Positions 1-5,969 are shown, numbered from the stretch's first letter. The stretch: DNA of 7,936 nt from Halobacteriaceae archaeon Tc-Br11_E2g27 (GCA_001564135.1 LKNH01000117.1:1-7936); one strand, 5' to 3'. Program-made: numbers and translations. The notes: a model not told the origin generated them from the letters alone.

Positions 1-10
1 AGCAACAGTC

Positions 11-138
11 GAGAGCGCCGAGGGCTTTCGTAACCACTGTTCAGTTCGACGCACCGGTTTTCTTCGAGTAGAGAACCATCTCAGACAGTTAGCCAGCCAC
101 CCCACTATTGCAAGTGAAGAACAACTCTTCAAACCGTG
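11..138. repeat. Direct repeat copy A (about 130 bp)
   Basis: This segment matches positions 2167-2298 in the same orientation, with scattered substitutions and one 4-nt indel near 32. The offset is exactly 2160 over 33-138. The most conserved block is the 22-nt stretch at 99-120, identical to 2259-2280; another is the CACCGGTTTTCTTCGA stretch near 52-67. No protein-coding meaning is evident. The pair encloses a TA pair, an orc1 remnant and a decayed TA module, so it could be the two ends of an inserted unit or two copies of a small non-autonomous element. The left edge may extend past the window start. Confidence 0.8.
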
Positions 139-146
139 AACTACAG

Positions 147-192
147 AGGTAACAGGAGAGAGCCCACGACTTCAGTCGTGGGAGGAGGTCAA
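147..192 (+). mobile_element. Solo TnpB/IS1341-type right-end hairpin, copy 1
   Basis: CCCACGA (163-169), loop CTTCAG, TCGTGGG (176-182), then AGGAGGTCAA. The 17 nt at 176-192 are identical to 4370-4386. In haloarchaea a hairpin of this kind followed by GGAGG(A/T)GTCAA is typical of the right end of IS200/IS605-family IS1341 elements, where it also forms the 3' part of the TnpB guide RNA. That comparison is from memory and was not searched. No tnpB gene is present in the window, so this is a remnant or solo end. It lies directly upstream of the DUF433 gene promoter. Confidence 0.55.
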
Positions 193-212
193 ACCTCACT
201 TTTCCCGATGAA

Positions 213-222
213 CATTTATAAC
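213..222 (+). promoter_or_regulatory. Archaeal TATA box of the DUF433/DUF5615 operon
   Basis: TTTATA at 215-220 lies about 30 nt upstream of the ATG at 248. This matches the haloarchaeal TTTWWW box and predicts a transcript starting a few bases before or at the start codon, so the message is leaderless or nearly so. Confidence 0.5.
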
Positions 223-247
223 TCGGCAGCAACAAGAGAGAGTTATC

Positions 248-526
248 ATGACCAGAATCGTTCAGACAGACGACGTACTCGGTGGCGAGCCTCGTATTGA
301 GGAAACTCGAGTCGGCGTCCTCGATGTCTATGAACTCGTCATTGAGGGAGGATATTCGCCAGCAGATGTCGCCGATCAACTCGGACGTTCGCTCGGAGAA
401 ATTTACACCGCGCTTGCCTATTATCACGAGCATCCCGAACAGATGCGTAGCCTCCGCGAAACCCGGGCTGATACGAAGCGGGCGCTCGCGACGGAATCAT
501 TGCAACCGCCAGAAACGATACAGTGA
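248..526 (+). CDS. DUF433 family antitoxin-like protein
   Basis: A 92-residue protein with the DUF433 signature. GGEPRIEETRVGVLDVYELV lies near residues 12-31, then a helix-turn-helix-like GYSPADVADQLGRS segment, then ALAYYHEHPEQM (about 55-66). In this family the N-terminal motif usually reads GG-P-I-GTR-V-DV. DUF433 proteins are small putative DNA-binding partners of PIN-like DUF5615 proteins, and the downstream gene is exactly that. The stop codon overlaps the next start by 4 nt (GTGA), so the two are translationally coupled. The ATG at 248 is chosen because a TATA box sits 30 nt upstream and the motif starts soon after. Role inferred: antidote and probable autorepressor of the pair. Confidence 0.85.
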   Translation: MTRIVQTDDVLGGEPRIEETRVGVLDVYELVIEGGYSPADVADQLGRSLGEIYTALAYYHEHPEQMRSLRETRADTKRALATESLQPPETIQ

Positions 527-882
527 CTCTCTCATTCTTCACCGATGAACACGTCCCGAGCGTGTTTATTACGACGCTCCGCTCCAGCGGATACGCCGTT
601 GTCCGAGCGAACGATGAGTTTGGTGAAGGGACTAATGATCAGGAATTACTTGAGTACTGTGCGAACAATGAGTATATTTATATCACAAATGATAAGAAGG
701 ACTTCACTCGGACATTCAGTGAAGAGGTTGACCACGCCGGAATTATTATTTATACTGATCCATTATTTCTCCGAGATTCGCCTGCGGAAGCCGTAACGCT
801 GATTGATCGTGTTCTCGAATTCTACCCGCCCAGGGAACTCCGGAATGAACGCATCTGGCTCGATCAGTGGCACAAAGATTGA
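523..882 (+). CDS. DUF5615 family PIN-like toxin candidate
   Basis: A 119-residue protein starting at a GTG that overlaps the stop of the DUF433 gene (GTGA, 523-526). The N-terminal FFTDEH (D8, E9), the NDQELLEYC segment (D39, E41) and ITNDKKDF (D57, D60) are the conserved acidic positions of the DUF5615 PIN-like fold, a predicted metal-dependent RNase. The family is usually 100-120 residues, so this copy is full length. The partnership with the DUF433 gene upstream follows the standard order of this TA type (antitoxin first). RNase activity is inferred from family membership; no target can be read from the sequence. Confidence 0.85.
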   Translation: MTLSFFTDEHVPSVFITTLRSSGYAVVRANDEFGEGTNDQELLEYCANNEYIYITNDKKDFTRTFSEEVDHAGIIIYTDPLFLRDSPAEAVTLIDRVLEFYPPRELRNERIWLDQWHKD

Positions 883-962
883 CATTCTCAATGCGGCAAA
901 CCACGCTTCAGAGCCCACTGTGACGAATGTGTCACCCACACACCACGCAACGAGTGAAGTGG

Positions 963-1199
963 TCAAAATGAGTCCGAGTGTTTGATAGCTTTCACAACAA
1001 TTTCTGGGTCACGGAGGAGTCGGTGTTCCAGAAAGCTTCCTTCGCCCTGCCCACCACCGGTATAGTTAGACTCGGTTACTCCCAAGAACGCCTGTTCTTT
1101 GAGGAGTCGATACGCACGATCCTCAGAGAGTGGACTAGCTCCCTCCTGCTCGGCGATTCGGTTATATAACATCTTGTAACACCAAACCTTTGTAACCAA
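963..1199 (-). pseudogene. Orc1/Cdc6 replication initiator, C-terminal remnant
   Basis: The 78 residues encoded here resemble the C-terminal winged-helix domain of haloarchaeal Orc1/Cdc6 proteins. Key stretches are YNRIAEQEGASPLSEDRAY, LLKEQAFLGVTES, TGGGQGEGS and LEHRLLRDPEIVVKAI, followed by the stop. The AAA+ ATPase portion (Walker A/B, sensor motifs, roughly the first 300 residues) is absent: upstream of 1199 the sequence runs straight into the promoter of a plus-strand gene. A TTG at 1199-1197 opens the frame, but a functional initiator cannot be made from it. Such remnants are typical of former plasmid replicons or replication islands. The identification is from remembered family sequence and no search was run. 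A small real protein derived from the fragment is possible but less likely. Confidence 0.75.
1174..1196 (+). promoter_or_regulatory. Possible promoter/operator of the 1219 TA module
   Basis: Two TTGTAAC copies (1174-1180 and 1190-1196), 16 bp apart, lie just upstream of the ATG at 1219. The second lies about 27 nt upstream, at TATA-box distance. A perfect palindrome GTTATATAAC sits at 1161-1170. They could be operator and TATA elements. However, they overlap the orc1 remnant, so part of the pattern may be inherited coding sequence. Confidence 0.3.
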
Positions 1200-1218
1200 T
1201 CACGACATAGAACCACGT

Positions 1219-1407
1219 ATGAGCGATGCAGACGACGTTGCCGAACTCGGCCATCACACCCTCCGTACCGCACGGGTGGAGGGGCTCCGCCGTCGGATGA
1301 ACGAATTTATCGAATCACACCAACACGAGCATGACCTCAAAGAACTTCGTGCCGGCGTTGATTCGATGACTGAACTCGTCGACGAGGAGCGGACTGAACG
1401 GATTTGA
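1219..1407 (+). CDS. Small antitoxin-like protein upstream of a PIN gene
   Basis: A 62-residue, highly charged, largely helical protein (MSDADDVAELG..., then LRRRMNEFIESHQHEHDLKEL). I recognise no named family. Its size, charge and position identify it as the antitoxin of the following PIN gene: its TGA (1405-1407) shares a base with the ATG at 1407 (TGATG), giving translational coupling. The arginine-rich, His/Glu-rich helix could wrap a PIN toxin, as VapB C-termini do. If the downstream toxin is inactive, this gene is an orphan antitoxin. Confidence 0.6.
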   Translation: MSDADDVAELGHHTLRTARVEGLRRRMNEFIESHQHEHDLKELRAGVDSMTELVDEERTERI

Positions 1408-1841
1408 TGCTCTTTTTTGATACATCTGCACTGGTCAAGTGATACGCAGACGAACAGGGCACACAGACTGTTGACCAACTCATCGAAACACCAGAGAATA
1501 CAATCGTCATTACGTCACTCTCCGTGATCGAAATTGCGTCCGCGTTTCGCCGAAAGTACAACCGGGGAGACATCACCAAAGAAAAGCGAGACAACCTTCT
1601 TGTTTCCTTTTTTGAAGAAGCAACGGAACGGTTTACGGTCATCCCAGTTGATGAACGCATTGTCGAGACTGCGTTCGCTCTCGTTCTCGATGATGACCTC
1701 CGAACGCTCGACTCACTCCAGCTCGCTGCAGCAGTGTCACTGCCGACACCTAATCCAGATATAACGTTTGTTTGTGCAGACAAGGAACTTGTCGATGTTG
1801 CAGCACAACATGGGTTGGCGACCAACAACCCTCGTGATTGA
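1407..1841 (+). pseudogene. VapC-like PIN toxin interrupted by an in-frame TGA
   Basis: Reading from ATG 1407 gives MLFFDTSALVK, a stop (TGA 1440-1442), then YADEQGTQTVDQLI and an uninterrupted reading to TGA 1839-1841, about 144 codons in all. The reading frame and PIN pattern continue across the stop. The N-terminal Asp is in FFDTSALV, IEIASAF carries the Glu, LRTLDSLQLAAAV the third acid, and FVCADKELVDVA the last. One base change (for example TGG or CGA to TGA) explains the interruption. An internal GTG at 1524 could start a 105-residue product, but it would lack the first catalytic Asp. Alternatives are a sequencing error or, less likely, read-through. Confidence 0.75.
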
Positions 1842-2007
1842 AAGAGTGGTCCATCTGACTACTCGTTGGGAAACACGAGCATAAGAAGAACACTCGACAC
1901 GGTAGGGTGTGTACCCAGAAAGGACGAGGGAATTGTCAAAAACGATGGTCTATCTCCAACCAAATTCACAAGATCACCAGACTAACCAACCAGACCACGT
2001 CCCTGGC

Positions 2008-2168
2008 GGCCTGCGAAAATCGGAGATTTTCGGGCGGCCGGAAGACAACTCTTCCGGCAAACTGAAAGGGCGAGGTGCGAGGTCGTTAGACCGTCTCGCG
2101 GTCGCTGAGCGGGCAACTATCCGAATGAACGAAGTGAATGAGGATATCCCGTTCAGCGCGACCCGCGA
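2008..2168. other. Dense hairpin segment in the gene-free stretch 1842-2324
   Basis: This 483-bp stretch has no convincing gene; short open frames here lack family features. Three nested or adjacent inverted repeats are visible. CGAAAATC/GATTTTCG (2014-2021 and 2025-2032, 3-nt loop) is flanked by GGCC/GGCC. GCCGGAAGA/TCTTCCGGC (2037-2045 and 2050-2058, CAAC loop) is a perfect 9-bp stem. TCGCGGTCGCTGAGCGGG (2095-2112) pairs imperfectly with 2148-2168, with TATCC/GGATA inside the loop. Repeat copy B begins directly after. It may be a structured RNA or a terminal region of a mobile element; neither can be decided here. Confidence 0.5.
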
Positions 2169-2298
2169 GCGCACCGAGGGCTTTCGTAGGCATCCACTGG
2201 TTAGTTCGACTCACCGGTTTTCTTCGAATACAGAGCCCTCTCACACAGTTAGCCAAACACCCCACTATTGCAAGTGAAGACCAACTATTCAGACCCCA
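2167..2298. repeat. Direct repeat copy B (about 130 bp)
   Basis: This is the second copy of the repeat at 11-138, same orientation. It ends 27 bp from the stop codon of the convergent-facing ABC transporter gene. The right boundary is soft: identity fades after CAACTATTCAGACC. Substitutions between the copies suggest an old duplication rather than a fresh target-site or homologous duplication. Confidence 0.8.
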
Positions 2299-2324
2299 AA
2301 ATCAGCTATTTCGATACTTTCAAA

Positions 2325-4124
2325 TTATTGCGCTTGGATAGCATATAAATTCGCATACTGCCCACCATTCTCCAACAGCTCCCCATGCGACCCAACCTCG
2401 GTAATCTCACCAGCATCCATGGTATAGATACGGTCAGCATTCTCCACCGTCGACAGTCGATGCGCAATAGCAATCATCGCGTAATCTCGGTCCATCGCTT
2501 CGATAGCATCCTGCACTTCACGCTCCAAGTGTGAATCCAGGTCACTCGTCGCCTCATCAAGCACGAGCAGGTCAGCATCAGTCAAAAGCGCACGAGCAAG
2601 CGCAACCCGTTGTTTCTGTCCACCAGACAACCGAACCCCGTTATCACCGAGAGTCGTCTCATACCCGTTTGGCAACTCATCAAAGAACTCATCAACTTTC
2701 GCAATCTCACAAACTCGATCCAACTCAGCCCGAGTCTTTTCCCGATTACCAACCGTCAGATTGTACTCCAGTGTATCGTTGAAAATGAACGGGCTCTGTC
2801 GAACCACAGCGATGTGTTCTCGCCACTCATCAACATCCAACTCTGCAATCGGAATTCCATTCGCTCGAATCGTCCCCCGATCCAACTGATACAACCGAGC
2901 AAGCAACGACACTATCGTCGACTTGCCAGCGCCAGATTGCCCAACAAACGCGATGAACTCCCCTTTCTCGACTTCAAAGTTCACACCCTTCAGCACGTCT
3001 TCCTCATCATCATAGGAGAACCACACGTCATCAAACTCAACTTCGTCAACAGTTGCAGGCGTCTCCCGTGTTGGTTCGTTTGGCTCCTTTCGCGACTCAA
3101 GCTCTTTGACAAACTGCTGTGTCCGAACGAGGTGCGGCAAGTTGTTCTCGATCTTATAATACTTCGAATTGAGCGAACTCACTTTCGGCCCCAACTGGAA
3201 CATCGCAAACAGGAAGACACCGAGCGCCCCTATCCCCAGGTTCGCAAAGGTAAGCGCCAGGTAAATCAACACAAACACGGACACCGCAACACCCAAATTA
3301 TAGAAGTTACCGATAGCGGCCTCGTTGCGGGCCAATTTCACCCTGTACTTTGTATATTTATCGACGGCACCAGTAAAGTCCTGATACAGCTCAGAAGCTA
3401 ACCCGAAAATCCGGACATCTCGAATCCCCTGCGTTCCCGCCTGTGCAGATTCCTGTCGCTGCTCGTTTGCATCGGCCACAATCTGACCCAGCTCAAACCC
3501 AGGTTCAACGACCTTCCGCAAGAAGACGGTCAACCCACCAAGAATAACCACTGCAAACAACGTCAACCACGGCGCAATCAAGAGTGCAATCGTCAAATAA
3601 ATCAAACTGAAGAAAAACTGCTCGATAAACTGAACCACGTACCGAATCACTTTCCCACCGTACCGCGTCTCCGTAATAATCGCATTCAGCATATCGTCGC
3701 TACCCTCTTCATCAAAATACTCCACACGGGCATCGAGTGCGTTATCGAAGGTTCGTTTCTGCAGGTCTCGAATATAGTAATTCGCCAGCGCAGCCCGAAA
3801 CCACGCCACAAGAAAACTCGTCGTATACCGCACGGTCATCACAGCAGCCACGCCGACCACTGCCGTGCCGAGTGTGAGCGGGATGTTGACCGTCTCGTAG
3901 GCAATCACAAACACTTCCATCGCGCCGTCGGCCTCGGCGGTGGGGTCATCCATCTGCACAAGTTCGATAATCGGGAGAATAAAGCTCAGCCCGACACCCT
4001 CAAGCACAGCCGCGGCAATCCCCAGGACGACAATCAGAACACTGAATTTCGGGTTGAACTTCGCAACGTCGATAAGGGCATCAATCTTCTCACGTCGAGA
4101 GACTGCAGGAGTATCATCAGCCAT
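2325..4124 (-). CDS. ABC exporter, fused membrane and ATPase domains
   Basis: A 599-residue half-transporter of the MsbA/PglK-like exporter type, expected to work as a homodimer in the cytoplasmic membrane. The membrane domain spans about residues 25-320, with hydrophobic segments near 28-50, 83-107, 163-200 (a pair) and 280-310. The ATPase domain begins near 360: aromatic A-loop FSYDDEE (Y371), Walker A GQSGAGKST (395-403), Q-loop Q443, signature LSGGQKQR (499-506), Walker B LLVLDEATSD (519-528), D-loop and H-loop H555. All catalytic motifs are intact. The ATG at 4124 is preferred over upstream in-frame starts (to 4217) because a TATA-like GATATATG lies about 38 nt upstream, and the extra 31 residues look non-conserved. 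Substrate is unknown; lipid, glycan or peptide export are all compatible. No partner gene is nearby. Confidence 0.9.
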   Translation of the reverse strand: MADDTPAVSRREKIDALIDVAKFNPKFSVLIVVLGIAAAVLEGVGLSFILPIIELVQMDDPTAEADGAMEVFVIAYETVNIPLTLGTAVVGVAAVMTVRYTTSFLVAWFRAALANYYIRDLQKRTFDNALDARVEYFDEEGSDDMLNAIITETRYGGKVIRYVVQFIEQFFFSLIYLTIALLIAPWLTLFAVVILGGLTVFLRKVVEPGFELGQIVADANEQRQESAQAGTQGIRDVRIFGLASELYQDFTGAVDKYTKYRVKLARNEAAIGNFYNLGVAVSVFVLIYLALTFANLGIGALGVFLFAMFQLGPKVSSLNSKYYKIENNLPHLVRTQQFVKELESRKEPNEPTRETPATVDEVEFDDVWFSYDDEEDVLKGVNFEVEKGEFIAFVGQSGAGKSTIVSLLARLYQLDRGTIRANGIPIAELDVDEWREHIAVVRQSPFIFNDTLEYNLTVGNREKTRAELDRVCEIAKVDEFFDELPNGYETTLGDNGVRLSGGQKQRVALARALLTDADLLVLDEATSDLDSHLEREVQDAIEAMDRDYAMIAIAHRLSTVENADRIYTMDAGEITEVGSHGELLENGGQYANLYAIQAQ

Positions 4125-4158
4125 GTAAACGCAGTTACTCAACGGTGGGGTGTAGCGT

Positions 4159-4166
4159 GATATATG
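4159..4166 (-). promoter_or_regulatory. TATA-like element of the ABC exporter gene
   Basis: On the minus strand, CATATATC lies about 35-42 nt upstream of the ATG at 4124, predicting a leader of about 10 nt. It supports the short start over the open frame extending to 4217. Confidence 0.4.
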
Positions 4167-4266
4167 TCCTGTGGTGTTCCGCTGACAGTGAGACGCTCTG
4201 ACAGGACCCATAACCACTCAACTACGACGCTTGCCACAAGCGGTCAACGCTGCAAACCGGTTCTAA

Positions 4267-4308
4267 TTAACCAACAAACTCCAAAGTGAACCCCAGGGCG
4301 TTGGTTAA
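4267..4308. repeat. 9-bp inverted repeat in the 4125-4371 intergenic stretch
   Basis: TTAACCAAC (4267-4275) and GTTGGTTAA (4300-4308) are perfect reverse complements separated by 24 nt. No gene surrounds them. They might be the ends of a small insertion remnant, or an operator-like site. Confidence 0.5.
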
Positions 4309-4346
4309 GACCAGTCAGCGACATCCAACTGAACACTTCCAAACGT

Positions 4347-4386
4347 TTGACCTCCTCCCACGATTTCAGTCGTGGGAGGAGGTCAA
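4347..4386 (+). mobile_element. Solo TnpB/IS1341-type right-end hairpin, copy 2
   Basis: A perfect 17-bp stem: TTGACCTCCTCCCACGA (4347-4363), loop TTTCAG, TCGTGGGAGGAGGTCAA (4370-4386). The right arm equals 176-192 near the left of the window. The left arm here is extended to a full palindrome, unlike copy 1. The orientation matches copy 1, and no tnpB gene is present. The TumE-like gene begins inside the right arm, which indicates a mobile-element scar at its 5' end. It could alternatively act as a bidirectional terminator, since the stem is very stable. Confidence 0.6.
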
Positions 4387-4581
4387 GGGACAATAGAGCC
4401 GGATCCACCCAACACGCTTTCCGATGGGACGATTCGTCGGTACGATAACTCGCATGAAGATACGAAAGGACACGAACTGCATGTTGCACCGGAGCCCGAT
4501 CCAGAGAGTATTACCTTCCCTGGGATACTCGAACTGTGGGAGTGGAACGAAATTCCGAAATCGGAATTCGAGATTCAGTGA
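4372..4581 (+). CDS. TumE-like (DUF6516) toxin, N-terminus probably cut
   Basis: A 69-residue product if read from the GTG at 4372. Recognisable parts are LSDGTIRRYDNSHEDTKGHE (about 26-45) and ITFPGILELWEWNEIPKSEF near the end, which resemble haloarchaeal TumE-family toxins (ligand-like DUF6516 proteins, toxin of the TumE/TumA pair). The next gene is a TumA-like protein, the expected partner in toxin-first order. The first codons (GTG GGA GGA GGT CAA) are part of the hairpin, and an in-frame stop lies just upstream (4348-4350). The native N-terminus therefore appears replaced, or the gene was always this short. I am moderately sure of the family and unsure whether the gene is functional. Confidence 0.6.
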   Translation: MGGGQGTIEPDPPNTLSDGTIRRYDNSHEDTKGHELHVAPEPDPESITFPGILELWEWNEIPKSEFEIQ

Positions 4582-4593
4582 GGTCAGCACACC

Positions 4594-4992
4594 ATGGTGA
4601 TACCAATGACCGATGCCACGCCACCACTACACCCAGTTGAACGCGAACAGCTTCGAACCGAGTCAACCCTCGTTGTGACTGTCAAGTCCACGAATGAGTT
4701 TCACGACGATATCACTGGTGGGATTCAGGCGCTCAACACTGCCAGTCCTGCCACTTCCCCACCAACACTATCGTTCAGAAGCTATGACGAACTGATGGAG
4801 ACGCTTACGCCTCGTGCTCTTGACCTCATAGAAGCTATCCGGCAAGAAGAACCAGCAAGCATCGACGAAACTGCGCGAGTCGTTGACCGTGATGTCAAAA
4901 ACGTCCACGGGGAACTACGCCGACTTGCCCAATTGGGAATCATTTTCTTTGAGAGCGAGGGGCAAAAAAAAGCGCCCAGTCGTGTGGTTTGA
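4594..4992 (+). CDS. HVO_A0114/TumA-like DNA-binding antitoxin, 3' end frameshifted
   Basis: A 132-residue product as encoded. The N-terminal half is a dimer-like region (LVVTVKSTNEFHDDI), then PPTLSFRSYDELMETLTPRAL (about 57-76), then a winged helix-turn-helix with DETARVVDRDVKNVHGELRRL (about 91-111). This is the pattern of the haloarchaeal HVO_A0114 family DNA-binding proteins that pair with TumE. It follows the TumE-like gene by 12 nt, with a GAGGT ribosome-binding site (4580-4584) supporting the ATG at 4594; ATG 4606 is an alternative. The family C-terminus (RPVVWFDELIINLPF) is present in the +1 frame after an A8 run (4964-4971), so the printed C-terminus KAPSRVV is aberrant. With seven A residues the protein would be 153 residues, ending at 5056. 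Confidence 0.8.
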   Translation: MVIPMTDATPPLHPVEREQLRTESTLVVTVKSTNEFHDDITGGIQALNTASPATSPPTLSFRSYDELMETLTPRALDLIEAIRQEEPASIDETARVVDRDVKNVHGELRRLAQLGIIFFESEGQKKAPSRVV

Positions 4993-5056
4993 CGAACTCA
5001 TAATCAACCTCCCGTTCGATTCAAAAACAGGGGACACAACAGCTGCTGCTCCGTGA
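4973..5056 (+). pseudogene. Out-of-frame 3' end of the TumA-like gene
   Basis: Read from 4973 this encodes RPVVWFDELIINLPF and then DSKTGDTTAAAP, ending at TGA 5054-5056. It is the family-typical C-terminus of the preceding gene, shifted by one base at the A8 tract 4964-4971. A true indel, ribosomal or polymerase slippage on the tract, or a sequencing error would all produce this. Confidence 0.7.
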
Positions 5057-5131
5057 CAAAGGGCTCGCTTAAACCACATATCGAGACACACGTTTCTGAA
5101 GAGATTGTGTATGTATGACTGACGGACTCGA

Positions 5132-5635
5132 CTACCTCGATGACGAACGATGATACGGTAGCGTCGTTACATCGAACGCATCGTAATGCCGGTCATACGT
5201 TGCGACATACTCAACGCCTTCGTCCTCCATGTGTGCTGCAACGACGAAATCAGTAAACGATGCGTCCAGGTCAGTCCATTCAAGAAACATCGTTTGTGCA
5301 CGCTCGAACACAGCAGCAGAGACAGTAACGAGATGATAGAGATCACTCTCATCGACCGTCGTGACGAATTGCTGTGCATTCCGCATCGAAGCCTGCTTTT
5401 TCAGCCGGGTGGCAGTCTCGTCGACGATATGTTCGTTGACGAGCAACCGTCGATACGGAAGTTCACCAGCACGGAGGAACTCCATGAATGCCTGTGAGAC
5501 GACGTGCATCTGATCGCGTGGATTGAACAATGCGTACAGAAACTTTGGCCCGAGGAACAACCGATGGCTCACCTGACTCGGCTTGAAGTGCGTGGGTGTG
5601 ACCGTCCCGATTGGTGTGTCGACTGGGTCAACCAT
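5132..5635 (-). CDS. PIN-domain VapC-like toxin, first catalytic Asp replaced
   Basis: A 167-residue protein starting at ATG 5635 (MVDPVDTPIGTV), 7 nt after the antitoxin stop. The longer open frame upstream overlaps the antitoxin and is not used. The N-terminal strand RLFLGPKFLYALFNPRD (25-41) aligns with the PIN motif LDTNxL but has G29 where the first catalytic Asp normally lies. The other acids are present: VNEHIVDE (E68/E73), TDLDASFTD (D124, D129) and ATYDRHYDAF (D148). At 167 residues it is longer than typical VapC (about 130). Either this subfamily uses a divergent active site, or the copy is catalytically dead. It forms an operon with the upstream VapB-like gene. Confidence 0.8.
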   Translation of the reverse strand: MVDPVDTPIGTVTPTHFKPSQVSHRLFLGPKFLYALFNPRDQMHVVSQAFMEFLRAGELPYRRLLVNEHIVDETATRLKKQASMRNAQQFVTTVDESDLYHLVTVSAAVFERAQTMFLEWTDLDASFTDFVVAAHMEDEGVEYVATYDRHYDAFDVTTLPYHRSSSR

Positions 5636-5642
5636 CGGTCGG

Positions 5643-5954
5643 TCACTGATGCTCCGTCGGATTCTCCGCGAGTGTGAATTCCACATCATCACCGCTCCAC
5701 TCAACAATGAGGCCGTCCTCATCGCGCGCATCTGTCTCGGCCGTTTCCGAGAGGGAGGTCCCTTCGAGTTCCTCGAGGACGGTAAACGCTGGATCGTTCG
5801 GATCGGCCCGCTGCTGGTGCTCGATCCAGCGAATGACTGCCTCGTGTCCTGCTTCCTTGAGACTCAATCCCTGTTCCCTGGCAAACTGCCGAAAGCGTTC
5901 GTACTCCTCCTCCGTGAGTTTCGTCTGAACGTGTTTGAAGTCATTCTTGCTCAT
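5643..5954 (-). CDS. VapB-like ribbon-helix-helix antitoxin
   Basis: A 103-residue protein. The N-terminal strand and helices FKHVQTKLTEEEYERFRQFA and LSLKEAGHEAVIRWIEHQQ (about 6-47) fit a ribbon-helix-helix DNA-binding fold. The remainder (DPAFTVLEELEGTS..., acidic, near 52-103) fits a toxin-binding tail. The downstream PIN gene on the same strand makes it the antitoxin. ATG 5954 is chosen because a TATA-like TTTTA (minus strand, 5981-5985) lies about 28 nt upstream, implying a leaderless message; the open frame continues to 6206 but that extension overlaps the divergent VapB promoter. Confidence 0.8.
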   Translation of the reverse strand: MSKNDFKHVQTKLTEEEYERFRQFAREQGLSLKEAGHEAVIRWIEHQQRADPNDPAFTVLEELEGTSLSETAETDARDEDGLIVEWSGDDVEFTLAENPTEHQ

Positions 5955-5969
5955 GTCTGGTTGTATAAG

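Noticed and set aside
89..433. Minus-strand frame containing the DLLPRLKSW string
   Set aside because: That string is only the translation of the TnpB-type hairpin (it also appears from 4350-4390); the rest is antisense to the DUF433 gene.
920..935. GTGAC/GTCAC hairpin past the DUF5615 gene
   Set aside because: A 5-bp stem without a T run is too weak to call a terminator.
1909..2277. 122-codon open frame on the plus strand
   Set aside because: It runs through the hairpin segment and repeat B, has no recognisable domain and a low-complexity Ser/Arg/Thr-rich composition, and repeat copy A does not preserve it.
2610..3401. 263-codon plus-strand open frame
   Set aside because: It lies wholly antisense to the ABC exporter, whose motifs are intact; composition is unlike an acidic haloarchaeal protein.
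5115..5153. Twelve-codon frame MTDGLDYLDDER
   Set aside because: It is too short to assign, has no conserved context and overlaps the end of the minus-strand PIN gene; at most a gene-start remnant.
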